Part shown: one piece after another, positions 38,556-46,138 of the stretch
Numbering within the stretch: position 1 is the first letter of the stretch
Layout: the number at the start of each line of letters is the position of its first letter
Origin: Pseudomonas sp. MAG733B
Lineage (GTDB): Bacteria > Pseudomonadota > Gammaproteobacteria > Pseudomonadales > Pseudomonadaceae
Direction: 5' to 3'
DNA: 64,000 nucleotides
Assembly (NCBI RefSeq): GCF_036884845.1
Contig: NZ_CP145732.1
Location: forward strand, 248,001 to 312,000
Notes under the pieces: model-generated
Told to the model about the DNA's origin: nothing
Databases searched by the model: none
The model's input: the letters and a program-made list of their open reading frames with translations, nothing else
Translations under genes and position numbers: made by a program

Positions 38556-38732
38556 ACTCCCTGGGGTGTTTGCCAGTTGGCGATGTCCCTGAGCCGATTT
38601 GCTATACCCTGGAGGTTGCACGTTGGGCTGGTGTGCATGTCCGCTAGACGGAAAGCCTTAAAGCCTACTGCATCTTCCACCTTGAACTTTCGGGTTCAAG
38701 GGCTAAGTCGACAGCGACACATTCGGGGAGCC
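38556..38732 (+). ncRNA. ssrS: 6S RNA
   Basis: A noncoding segment of about 177 bases lies between zapA and the 5-formyl-THF cyclo-ligase gene, the conserved place of ssrS. The 5' part CTCCCTGGGGTGTTTGCC and the 3' part near GACACATTCGGGGAGC can close a long terminal stem, leaving a large bulge in the middle that mimics an open promoter. CCTTGAACTTTCGGGTTCAAGG (38680-38701) is a strong internal hairpin of the typical 6S kind. 6S RNA binds sigma70-RNA polymerase in stationary phase. The exact ends are estimated. Confidence 0.92.
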
Positions 38733-38742
38733 TGATTCCAGT

Positions 38743-38776
38743 CCGATGCCGGTTTAAATACCGGCATCGGCTTTTT
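38743..38776 (+). terminator. Terminator after 6S RNA
   Basis: The stem CCGATGCCGG/CCGGCATCGG with a TTTAAATA loop is followed by six T. It separates the 6S RNA from ygfA, though read-through transcripts are known in other bacteria. Confidence 0.88.
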
Positions 38777-38820
38777 TACGGGTACGCTTTTACGTATCCG
38801 CCCTGCTGAAGCCCGAATCC

Positions 38821-39426
38821 ATGACCGAACCTGCGCTGCTCCCCCGCCCGCAACTTCGACGCATGCTGCGCAAGGCCCGTCGCGCACTGACACCCAGTCA
38901 GCAGCGCCAGGCTGCTCGCGGGCTATATAAGCAATTGGCCCAGCAACCGCTGTTTCGCCGCGCAAAACACATCTCTCTTTATCTGCCTACCGACGGTGAA
39001 ATCGATCCGCGCCTGCTGCTGCGCGCCGCCCAGCGTCGGGGCAAGGCTACCTATCTGCCGGTGCTCAGCGCCTGGCCTCGAACCAAGATGGTGTTCCAGC
39101 GCATCCGCCCCGGCGAAAAGCTGAAACCCAACCGTTTCCGTATTCTCGAACCCAGGCACAACCTCGCCCGACAACGCAAAGTCTGGGCGCTGGACCTGGT
39201 GCTGCTGCCTTTAGTGGGGTTTGACGATGTCGGTGGGCGCCTGGGAATGGGCGGTGGCTTCTATGACCGAAGCCTGGCCTATCTGGCGCGCCGCAATGAC
39301 TGGCGCAAGCCGACGCTGCTGGGACTGGCCCATGAATGTCAGAAGGTCGAGCGATTGGCTCAGGCGAGCTGGGATGTGCCGCTGCAAGGAACGGTCACGG
39401 ACAAGGCCTGGTATTACGCAGGTTAA
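38821..39426 (+). CDS. ygfA: 5-formyltetrahydrofolate cyclo-ligase
   Basis: The 201-residue enzyme converts 5-formyl-THF to 5,10-methenyl-THF with ATP, salvaging a stable folate. It has basic N-terminal ARRALTPSQQRQAARGLYKQL, HISLYLPTDGEIDPRLLL near 50-65, and the phosphate loop GFDDVGGRLGMGGGFYDRSLAYL near 133-155 with a conserved Gly cluster and Tyr/Asp. In E. coli the gene follows ssrS, as here. It links folate metabolism with the glycine cleavage genes in the same window, though not in an operon. Confidence 0.94.
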   Translation: MTEPALLPRPQLRRMLRKARRALTPSQQRQAARGLYKQLAQQPLFRRAKHISLYLPTDGEIDPRLLLRAAQRRGKATYLPVLSAWPRTKMVFQRIRPGEKLKPNRFRILEPRHNLARQRKVWALDLVLLPLVGFDDVGGRLGMGGGFYDRSLAYLARRNDWRKPTLLGLAHECQKVERLAQASWDVPLQGTVTDKAWYYAG

Positions 39427-39460
39427 ACGCCACTGGACTCAGCGGCGTCGAAAGACAGGT

Positions 39461-39616
39461 TTAGCGTTTGAACGCTGTCGACTGCTGCTGCAACTGAGCC
39501 ACTTCGACCGGCGCATCGGTCTTGTTGGCCCACAGGCTTTGGGCATAGCCAGTGGTCACGACGCCGAGGCCGAACAAAATGACCAAAATCCATAGTAAAT
39601 CCGGTTTGCGTTTCAT
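39461..39616 (-). CDS. Small single-pass membrane protein, 51 residues
   Basis: A short frame opens MKRKPDLLWILVILFGLGVV and continues with TTGYAQSLW, giving a basic N-terminus, one membrane helix (about 7-27) and a short polar tail ending QQQSTAFKR. A GGGGGG ribosome site lies six to eight bases upstream. It faces ygfA with 34 bases between stop codons. I do not recognise a function; the positive N-terminus and lack of a clear cleavage site favour an inner-membrane anchor. Small proteins in this place recur in pseudomonads as far as I recall. Confidence 0.65.
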   Translation of the reverse strand: MKRKPDLLWILVILFGLGVVTTGYAQSLWANKTDAPVEVAQLQQQSTAFKR

Positions 39617-39813
39617 CGACTGCCCCCCAAAGGCATATCAACACGATGACAGCAGCGGTTTCCGTTTTGTAGGCCGTGCAGCAGCGTCAAGCTTTAAAGG
39701 CCGGCATTTTGCGGCAACGTGAACCGGCACGCAAATGCTGGCGTCAACCGACTGTCGGTTTGTCATAAAATTGCCGGACAACCTGCCCACTCACTTCGCA
39801 AGGAGCAAAAAAC

Positions 39814-40263
39814 ATGGCCTATTGGCTGATGAAATCCGAGCCCGACGAACTCTCGATCAAAGGCCTGGAGAAGCTGGGCAAAGCGCGCTGGGACGGGGTT
39901 CGCAACTATCAGGCGCGAAATTTCCTGCGAGCCATGGCGGTCGGGGACGAGTTTTTCTTCTATCACTCCAGCTGCCCGGAGCCGGGGATTGCCGGAATCG
40001 GCAAGATTGTCGAAGCTGCCTATCCAGACCCGACGGCGCTGGAACCTGAGAGTCATTACTACGACCCGAAGGCAACGGCCGACAAAAACGCCTGGAGCGC
40101 GATTGATGTCGCCCATGTCGAGACGTTTTCCAGGGTGTTGAAGCTGGACTATTTAAAGCAGCAGACGGCGCTGGCCGAGATGCCGTTGGTGCAGAAGGGC
40201 TCGCGGCTGTCGGTGATGCCGGTGACGGCGGAGCAGTGGGCGGCGGTGGTTGCGCTCCTGTAG
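39814..40263 (+). CDS. EVE-domain protein
   Basis: The 149-residue protein is a single EVE domain, a PUA-like fold thought to bind modified bases in RNA or DNA. It starts AYWLMKSEPDELSIKGLEKLGKARWDGVRNYQARNFLRAMAVGDEFFFYHSS, the strong family signature with the aromatic binding pocket (WLMKSEP, WDGVRNYQARN, FFYHS), and continues with GIGKIVEAAYPDPTA. A GGAG site precedes the ATG. The TAG stop lies inside a REP element (CTGTAGGAG). No partner gene such as a restriction or McrBC-like module is adjacent, so a housekeeping role is more likely than defence. Confidence 0.88.
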   Translation: MAYWLMKSEPDELSIKGLEKLGKARWDGVRNYQARNFLRAMAVGDEFFFYHSSCPEPGIAGIGKIVEAAYPDPTALEPESHYYDPKATADKNAWSAIDVAHVETFSRVLKLDYLKQQTALAEMPLVQKGSRLSVMPVTAEQWAAVVALL

Positions 40264-40328
40264 GAGCACGGCTTGCCGGCGATGGCGATCTTGAGTGCGC
40301 TATCGCGAGCAAGCTTTGCTCCTACAGG
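40257..40328. repeat. TGTAGGAGC-type REP pair that holds the EVE gene's stop codon
   Basis: Inverted copies of CCTGTAGGAGC--GGCTTGC flank about 20 bases. The first copy begins inside the coding frame, so the terminal Leu and TAG of the EVE-domain gene are REP sequence. Confidence 0.88.
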
Positions 40329-40336
40329 ATCCAGCA

Positions 40337-40744
40337 TTACTGGATAATCAGGTTGTTGAACAACAAATCCTCAACCACCGGCTTGCCGGTTTCATCATTC
40401 AAAATCTGCTGGGTCTGCTTCAACGCTTCCTGACGCAGCTTCTCCTTGGCCTCGACGTTGTTCATCGTCTCGGTGGTCTGTTGGGCAAACAGCGCCACCA
40501 GCTGATTGCGAATCAGCGGTTCGTTGGCCTTGACCGCTTTGGTCGCCTCGTCACCGGTCACCCGCAATGCCACGTCGGCCTTGTAGACCTTTAGCTTCTG
40601 CGTACCGTCCAGCCCGTAGTTGCCCACGAACGGCGGGCTCAGGGTGATGTAATTGACCTTCGGCGCCGCATCTTCTTTGGCTTCTTCGGCCACCGCTGCC
40701 ACAGGCAGAGACAGGGCCAGCATCAACATGATCCACGCTTTCAC
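40337..40744 (-). CDS. Exported FliL-domain protein, orphan
   Basis: The 135-residue protein has a signal-like N-terminus (KAWIMLMLALSLPVAAVAEE) and a FliL-type body (YITLSPPFVGNYG, then YKADVALRVTGDEATKAVKANEPLIRNQLVALFA, ending VEDLLFNNLIIQ). The start is the GTG at 40744, six bases after an AAGGAG site; the upstream ATG frames lack one and would bury the signal peptide. True FliL stabilises flagellar stators from an uncleaved membrane helix, and no flagellar gene is nearby. This one may be a periplasmic or membrane-anchored relative. It opposes the EVE gene and diverges from the quinone oxidoreductase gene. Confidence 0.8.
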   Translation of the reverse strand: MKAWIMLMLALSLPVAAVAEEAKEDAAPKVNYITLSPPFVGNYGLDGTQKLKVYKADVALRVTGDEATKAVKANEPLIRNQLVALFAQQTTETMNNVEAKEKLRQEALKQTQQILNDETGKPVVEDLLFNNLIIQ

Positions 40745-40894
40745 AATTCGCTCCTTATCCGGTTTGCGGCCTAGCATAACGACCCGCCGCTCAAGCACAA
40801 GCTTATGGCTGACTATCAGGGCCGGGCATGCTCGTTGACCCGTCGACTCACACACCTACACTTATCGGCCATCACTCCCAAAGGAATAGCCCTG

Positions 40895-41872
40895 ATGAAA
40901 GCCGTGCTGTGCAAAGCCTTCGGCCCTGCCGAATCGTTGGTGCTGGAAGACGTCGCCAGTCCTGTCGCGACGAAGAACGAAATCCTGCTGGACGTGCACG
41001 CCGCCGGGGTCAACTTCCCCGACACGCTGATCATCGAGGGCAAGTACCAGTTCAAGCCGCCCTTCCCGTTTTCTCCGGGCGGCGAAGCGGCCGGTGTGGT
41101 CCGCGAAGTGGGTGAAAAGGTCAGCCACCTGAAAGTCGGCGACCGGGTCATGGCCCTCACAGGCTGGGGCAGCTTCGCTGAACAGGTCGCCGTGCCGGGT
41201 TACAACGTGCTGCCAATCCCGCCGTCCATGGACTTCAACACCGCGGCCGCATTCAGCATGACCTACGGCACCTCGATGCACGCCCTCAAGCAGCGCGGCA
41301 ACCTGCAACCGGGCGAAACCTTGCTGGTGCTCGGCGCCTCCGGTGGCGTCGGCCTCGCCGCCGTGGAAATCGGCAAAGCCATGGGCGCCCGCGTAATCGC
41401 GGCCGCCAGCAGCGCCGAAAAGCTCGCCGTGGCCAAGGCCGCGGGCGCCGATGAGCTGATCAACTACAGCGAAACCAGCCTCAAGGACGAAATCAAACGC
41501 CTAACCGATGGCCAGGGCGCCGACGTGATCTACGACCCGGTGGGCGGCGACCTGTTCGACCAGGCCATCCGCGCCATCGCCTGGAACGGCCGCCTGCTGG
41601 TGGTCGGCTTCGCCAGCGGGCGCATCCCCGAACTGCCGGTGAACCTGGCACTGCTCAAAGGCGCAGCGGTACTCGGCGTGTTCTGGGGCTCCTTCGCCCA
41701 GCGCCAGCCGCAGGACAACGCCGCAAACTTCCAGCAACTGTTTGGCTGGTTTGCCGAAGGCAAGTTGAAGCCGCTGGTGTCTCAGGTTTATCCACTGAGC
41801 AATGCTGCGCAGGCGATCAATGATCTGGGCCAGCGCAAGGCGGTCGGGAAGGTGGTGGTTCAGGTTCGCTGA
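40895..41872 (+). CDS. Zinc-free MDR NADPH:quinone oxidoreductase
   Basis: The 325-residue protein is a medium-chain reductase of the quinone oxidoreductase group. It opens MKAVLCKAFGPAESLVLED, has the HAAGVNFPDTLIIEGKYQ and PFSPGGEAAGVV segments of the GroES-like domain, and the NADPH-binding LVLGASGGVGLAAVEIGKAMGARVIAAASS near 147-176. Catalytic zinc cysteines are absent, as in QOR proteins. A CAAAGGAA site precedes the ATG at 40895, which is preferred to an upstream in-frame start at 40805. Likely roles are reduction of quinones or enals, or detoxification. The true substrate is not visible. Confidence 0.88.
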   Translation: MKAVLCKAFGPAESLVLEDVASPVATKNEILLDVHAAGVNFPDTLIIEGKYQFKPPFPFSPGGEAAGVVREVGEKVSHLKVGDRVMALTGWGSFAEQVAVPGYNVLPIPPSMDFNTAAAFSMTYGTSMHALKQRGNLQPGETLLVLGASGGVGLAAVEIGKAMGARVIAAASSAEKLAVAKAAGADELINYSETSLKDEIKRLTDGQGADVIYDPVGGDLFDQAIRAIAWNGRLLVVGFASGRIPELPVNLALLKGAAVLGVFWGSFAQRQPQDNAANFQQLFGWFAEGKLKPLVSQVYPLSNAAQAINDLGQRKAVGKVVVQVR

Positions 41873-41923
41873 GCACTCCAAGAGGTCTGGACTTCAACCA
41901 ACGTTGTCCAGACCCACCCACAA

Positions 41924-42535
41924 CTAAAGCAGCTTACGAATATCCTCGGGCAAATACCTCACATACCGGGAAACCGGGTTGCTCAGGCATTGCCTGACAA
42001 TAAACGGCACTTTCCTGTTCATCTTGGCTATCAGTTCAAGACGTCGCTCATTCGACAATACTGTCGTAGAGATCGAGTTCGACAGATAGGCACGGGTGTA
42101 ATGGAACACCGCAGAATCAACCCACGATTGCTCGGCAGTGTGAACAAAGACTTCGTTGAGATCGCGACATCTCAACTCTTTCAGCCATTGATTGGTGTGG
42201 ATCGGCAAGGTCGAGTCAAACCGAAACTGCATCGGGGCGATCACTTCCTGCTCGGCGGGCTTGTCGCCTTCAACCACCCACGGCTTGAACCGCCACTGCG
42301 CTACCGCATCCCTCGTCGCTTCAGCCAGGTCGGGGTGATCGCTTTGCAGGATGCTCACCTTGCTGACCGAACCATCGGCACTGACCGAAAACCTGACCCG
42401 TACATCCCCGATGACCCCAGCCCTTTGCAACGCCAATGGATAAATGGGCCGGGGATTGTGTTCCGGGATCAGCAAGAACTCCTCAGCCCGGACGCCGGCA
42501 ACCACCAACATGAACATGAACGCAAACCACCGCAT
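41924..42535 (-). CDS. Exported TonB C-terminal-domain protein with an extra C-terminal part
   Basis: The 203-residue protein has a signal peptide of about 18 residues (ending GVRA before EEFLLIP) and then a TonB C-terminal domain (about 22-106; YPLALQRAGVIGDVRVRFSVSADGSVSKVSIL, ending AVAQWRFKPW). It lacks the N-terminal anchor and Pro-rich spacer of true TonB. A further 95 residues (IHTNQWLKELRCRDLNEVF ... YVRYLPEDIRKLL) with two cysteines have no family I recognise. It is thus probably a periplasmic protein that uses the fold for binding rather than an energy transducer. The start at 42535 follows a GGAGG ribosome site. Confidence 0.75.
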   Translation of the reverse strand: MRWFAFMFMLVVAGVRAEEFLLIPEHNPRPIYPLALQRAGVIGDVRVRFSVSADGSVSKVSILQSDHPDLAEATRDAVAQWRFKPWVVEGDKPAEQEVIAPMQFRFDSTLPIHTNQWLKELRCRDLNEVFVHTAEQSWVDSAVFHYTRAYLSNSISTTVLSNERRLELIAKMNRKVPFIVRQCLSNPVSRYVRYLPEDIRKLL

Positions 42536-42865
42536 ACCTCCTCCCTTTTGTAACTTCAATGCCAGACCTTGGCAGCAGCGCAAAGGCTACAGATTGACGC
42601 ACTTGAGCTGTAGATCACGACTTCCGGTAAACGCGCAGGACATTTCCCAAAGACCTGCCCTACCTCGGACGGATCAGCGGCATAAAAAGGGAAACGGTTA
42701 ACGTTTCCTACAACGCCCTTCATTTACATCTGAGCGACATGTTCATAAAGGAACGCTCGCTTTCCAACATTTCCGCTGTTTTGCTGATGAGAAGCGATGC
42801 TATTTTCGGTAATGAAACTGTAACATTCGCATCCGCAGTCAAAACAAGAAATCTGGAGCTCTTGA

Positions 42866-44215
42866 ATGTTTGCTTTCTTTCGTCCTGCCGCACATCAGGC
42901 TCCACTGCCTGAAGAGAAAATAGACAGCACCTACCGCCGCCTGCGCTGGCAAATCTTCGCCGGTATCTTTATCGGCTATGCGGGTTACTACCTGCTGCGC
43001 AAAAACTTCTCCCTGGCCATGCCCTACCTGATCGAAGAGGGCTATACCCGCGGTGAGCTGGGCGTGGCGCTGTCGGCGATTGCCATTGCCTATGGCCTGT
43101 CCAAGTTCCTGATGGGTATCGTTTCCGACCGTTCCAACCCACGCTTCTTCCTGCCGTTCGGCCTGATGGTTTCGGCTGCCGTGATGTTCGTTTTCGGTTT
43201 CGCGCATTGGGCAACGTCCAGCGTGACCATCATGTTCATCCTGCTGTTCATCAATGGCTGGGCACAGGGCATGGGATGGCCGCCAAGTGGACGGACCATG
43301 GTTCACTGGTGGTCGCAGAAGGAACGCGGTGGCGTGGTGTCGCTGTGGAACGTGGCGCATAACGTCGGCGGTGGCCTGATCGGCCCGCTGTTCCTGATCG
43401 GCATGGGCCTGTTCAACGACTGGCACGCTGCGTTTTACGTGCCGGCGGCGGTGGCCATGGCGGTCGCGGTGTTTGCCTTCATCACCATGCGCGATACCCC
43501 GCAATCGGTTGGCCTGCCGCCGATCGAGAAGTACAAGGACGACTATCCGGAAGGCTACGACGCCAGCCACGAAGAAGAATTCAGCGCCAAGGAAATCTTC
43601 GTCAAATACGTGCTGCGCAACAAAATGCTCTGGTACATCGCCCTCGCCAACGTCTTTGTCTACCTGCTGCGCTATGGCGTTCTGGACTGGGCACCTACCT
43701 ACCTGAAAGAAGCCAAGGGCTTCACCGTGGACAAGACGTCCTGGGCGTATTTCTTCTACGAGTGGGCGGGTATTCCGGGCACGCTGCTTTGCGGCTGGAT
43801 GTCGGACAAGATCTTCCGTGGCAACCGTGGCCTGACCGGCATGGTGTTCATGGCGCTGGTGACTGTGGCGACGCTGGTGTACTGGCTCAACCCGGCCGGC
43901 AACCCGACCGTCGACATGATCGCGCTGGTGTCCATCGGCTTCCTGATCTACGGCCCGGTAATGCTGATCGGTTTGCAGGCGCTGGAGCTGGCACCGAAGA
44001 AAGCTGCCGGTACGGCTGCGGGCTTCACCGGTCTGTTCGGTTATCTGGGTGGTTCGGTCGCGGCCAGTGCAGCGATGGGCTACACCGTGGACCATTTCGG
44101 CTGGGACGGCGGTTTTGTCCTGCTGATCGGTGCGTGCCTGCTGGCGATGGCCTTCCTTGCGCCAACGCTGTGGCACAAGCAAGTCGCCAGTCAGAGTCGC
44201 GAAGCTATCGCTTGA
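42866..44215 (+). CDS. glpT: Glycerol-3-phosphate transporter, MFS/OPA family
   Basis: The 449-residue inner-membrane antiporter takes up glycerol-3-phosphate in exchange for phosphate. It starts [55 protein letters not shown], the GlpT signature with the substrate Arg (YYLLRKNF) near 45. A second binding Arg lies in [19 protein letters not shown] near 265-283. About twelve membrane segments are visible, with [19 protein letters not shown] near 130-150. Its 3' end overlaps the facing ChaC-type gene by 25 bases. No glpD, glpK or glpQ gene is adjacent. It is the usual import route for fosfomycin as well. Confidence 0.95.
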   Translation: MFAFFRPAAHQAPLPEEKIDSTYRRLRWQIFAGIFIGYAGYYLLRKNFSLAMPYLIEEGYTRGELGVALSAIAIAYGLSKFLMGIVSDRSNPRFFLPFGLMVSAAVMFVFGFAHWATSSVTIMFILLFINGWAQGMGWPPSGRTMVHWWSQKERGGVVSLWNVAHNVGGGLIGPLFLIGMGLFNDWHAAFYVPAAVAMAVAVFAFITMRDTPQSVGLPPIEKYKDDYPEGYDASHEEEFSAKEIFVKYVLRNKMLWYIALANVFVYLLRYGVLDWAPTYLKEAKGFTVDKTSWAYFFYEWAGIPGTLLCGWMSDKIFRGNRGLTGMVFMALVTVATLVYWLNPAGNPTVDMIALVSIGFLIYGPVMLIGLQALELAPKKAAGTAAGFTGLFGYLGGSVAASAAMGYTVDHFGWDGGFVLLIGACLLAMAFLAPTLWHKQVASQSREAIA

Positions 44216-44859
44216 TCAGCCTTTGATTTGCAGCGCTTGAGCCGCGCCTCCAGATTTCGGTCTGGCATGGCGTGGCTACGCAGGGCGTGTGCGGTCTGCT
44301 CGACATAATCGCGAGTGGTGCCGTAACGCCCGCAAGCGTTTTCGAATACGTGGCTCAGCACGTGATCCGGCAAGTTGCCGGCATAGCTGGGCAAGTGCCG
44401 CTCCAGAACAAATCCCAATGCCTGAACCTGGGTGCCGTCTTCGAGCCGGCAATTGAGCCAGTGTGGGCGATAGGACGGGAACGGCATTTCCCGCTTCCAG
44501 AGCGCATACAACGAAGCGTCCAGTTGCTCTTCCGGCAAGCGGTAGGCAAAACCACTGCATGAACCGCCGCGATCCAGACCGAACACCAGCCCGGGCATTT
44601 CCGGGGTGCCGCGATGTTCGTGGGACCACAAATACAATCCGCGATGATAGCCGTGCACCCGTCCGCGAACGCGTTCAACTGCCGTGCACTCAGGGCGCCA
44701 GATCAGCGAACCGTACGCAAACAGCCATACCGGCCCACCCTTGTGGCGCGCCATGGTCGATTGCATCGAGCCGAGTAATTGTTCGTGAGTGAGCTGCGGC
44801 CCCAGATCGAGCTGCGGCGGGTAAGCCAGGTTCAAAAACGAAGATTCAATGGCGCTCAT
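44191..44859 (-). CDS. Gamma-glutamylcyclotransferase, ChaC type
   Basis: The 222-residue protein is of the ChaC/GGCT-like group that cleaves glutathione to 5-oxoproline and Cys-Gly. The substrate-binding loop [14 protein letters not shown] is at about 43-56, [42 protein letters not shown] follows, and the catalytic glutamate is probably that of LWKREM near 125-130. It overlaps the convergent glpT 3' end by 25 bases, which is unusual but compatible with both frames being intact. Its upstream gap is AT-rich and holds several palindromes. Substrate specificity for glutathione is from family knowledge. Confidence 0.85.
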   Translation of the reverse strand: MSAIESSFLNLAYPPQLDLGPQLTHEQLLGSMQSTMARHKGGPVWLFAYGSLIWRPECTAVERVRGRVHGYHRGLYLWSHEHRGTPEMPGLVFGLDRGGSCSGFAYRLPEEQLDASLYALWKREMPFPSYRPHWLNCRLEDGTQVQALGFVLERHLPSYAGNLPDHVLSHVFENACGRYGTTRDYVEQTAHALRSHAMPDRNLEARLKRCKSKADQAIASRL

Positions 44860-45169
44860 GGCGAATAGCGTTCAGCTCCCCGCGATCAAAGTATTACTTA
44901 ATAGAACGCACCGTTGTAACAATAAGGCACATAAGTTTTAAGGCAATTTAAGTGCCATGGCACAGTTATTAATTAATTGCCTGAGTGCATATAACCTACC
45001 GACATTTATACGATTGTATAAATACCGATAGGCTATATAGAGAGGTATAAGGGTGCAAATCGAGCTGCCGCAGGCTGCGATCTTTTGATTTTCAAGACAA
45101 AGTCAAAAGATCGCAGCCTGCGGCAGCTCCTACAAGGGCAGACTCAAGATCGCGGATCAAGATCGCGGA
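44860..45169. other. AT-rich, palindrome-dense gap between the ChaC-type gene and the ubiD-linked reductase
   Basis: Bases 44890-45058 are much richer in A+T than their surroundings. They hold a perfect 12-base palindrome GTGCCATGGCAC (44952-44963), an outer inverted pair AGGCAATT/AATTGCCT (44941-44948, 44975-44982) and TTTATAC-GATT-GTATAAA (45005-45022). A REP-type pair (45062-45129) and a 13-base tandem repeat (45144-45182) follow. No coding frame is evident. It serves as the promoter region of the ChaC-type gene and the 3' end of the reductase gene. Confidence 0.65.
45062..45129. repeat. AAAGATCGCAGCC-type inverted repeat pair
   Basis: Inverted 27-base copies (core GAGCTGCCGCAGGCTGCGAT and its complement) flank a 14-base loop. 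It is the most intact copy of this family in the window. Confidence 0.87.
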
Positions 45170-45182
45170 TCAAGATCGTGGC
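45144..45182. repeat. 13-base tandem repeat at the 3' end of the reductase gene
   Basis: TCAAGATCGCGGA occurs twice in full (45144-45156 and 45157-45169) and a third unit, TCAAGATCGTGGC, begins at 45170, where the reductase TGA stop lies on the minus strand. The unit length is not a multiple of three, so expansion downstream of the stop has left the frame intact. Confidence 0.85.
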
Positions 45183-46138
45183 GCGTACGCAAACACGTCG
45201 GCGCGCATCTGATGGGCGTCCATCCCCGCCTCGACCAACGCATCGAGCGTGCCATAGACCATCGCCGGGGAGCCGCTGGCATACACGTGCAAGGTCTTGA
45301 GATCGGGAAAGTCTTCGCACACTGCTTCATGCAACATGCCGCAACGCCCCTGCCAGCCGCATTGATCGCTGACGACTTTATGCAGGAACAGGTTCGGTAA
45401 CTTCAGCCATTCGTCCCAATGTTCGACTTCATAGAAGTCTTCCGGACGACGCACGCCCCAGTAAAGGTGCACAGGATGCTTGAAGCCTTCGGCGCGGCAA
45501 TGTTCGATCAGGCCATGGACCTGGCCCATGCCGGTGCCTGCCGCGATCAGCACCAACGGGCCGTCGGGCAACTCGGCCAGATGCGCATCACCGAACGGCA
45601 TGTCGATCCGCACCATCGTGTTGCCTTGCAGCTGCTTGATCAGGTTTATCGCACTGGCTTCGCGCGCCAGCACGTGAATTTCCAGATCACGCCCGCCTGA
45701 AGGCGCCGACGCCAGGGAGAAGGACGACTTCTCGCCGTTGTCCCGATGGATCATCAGGTACTGGCCAGCGTGATAACGCGGCGGCTTGCCGGCCGGCGCC
45801 CGCAGCCGCACTCGCCAGGTATCACCGCCGACGTCGGTGCAACTGGTGACCTGACACGACAGACTGCGCACCGGCAATTCTCCCAGCGCGAGCACGCCAT
45901 CCCACAGCACGATGCAGTCTTCCAGCGGCTCTGCTATGCAAGTGTAGAACTCGCCATGGTCACGCACATGGCCGGCCTGCTCGACTCGCCCTTCCACCAG
46001 CAACGCGGCACAGACGTGGCAGTTGCCGTTGCGACAGCTTTGCGGGCATTCATAGCCCAGACGGCGTGCGCCATCGAGAATCCGCTCGCCGGGCAGAATC
46101 TCAAGCACTGCTCCGGAGGGCTGCAAGGTTACACGCAT
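45170..46138 (-). CDS. Ferredoxin-type [2Fe-2S] NAD(P)H flavin reductase, coupled to ubiD
   Basis: The 322-residue protein has an N-terminal plant-type ferredoxin domain (1-90) with cluster cysteines C35, C40, C43 (SCRNGNCHVC) and C67 (FYTC), then an FAD/NAD(P) reductase module (about 100-320) with SFSLASAP for flavin and LVLIAAGTGMGQVHGLIEH for the nucleotide. It resembles CDP-6-deoxy-delta-3,4-glucoseen reductase and phenol-hydroxylase reductase. Its ATG shares a base with the ubiD stop (TGATG), so it is translationally coupled to ubiD. In E. coli the fre flavin reductase follows ubiD; this one differs by its added iron-sulfur domain. It could supply reduced flavin, but no sugar-deoxy genes are here. 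Confidence 0.85.
   Translation of the reverse strand: MRVTLQPSGAVLEILPGERILDGARRLGYECPQSCRNGNCHVCAALLVEGRVEQAGHVRDHGEFYTCIAEPLEDCIVLWDGVLALGELPVRSLSCQVTSCTDVGGDTWRVRLRAPAGKPPRYHAGQYLMIHRDNGEKSSFSLASAPSGGRDLEIHVLAREASAINLIKQLQGNTMVRIDMPFGDAHLAELPDGPLVLIAAGTGMGQVHGLIEHCRAEGFKHPVHLYWGVRRPEDFYEVEHWDEWLKLPNLFLHKVVSDQCGWQGRCGMLHEAVCEDFPDLKTLHVYASGSPAMVYGTLDALVEAGMDAHQMRADVFAYAPRS

Noticed and set aside
39814..40263. EVE-domain gene as part of a defence island
   Set aside because: No restriction, McrBC-like, toxin or mobile genes are nearby; the neighbours are housekeeping genes and the context matches core chromosome.
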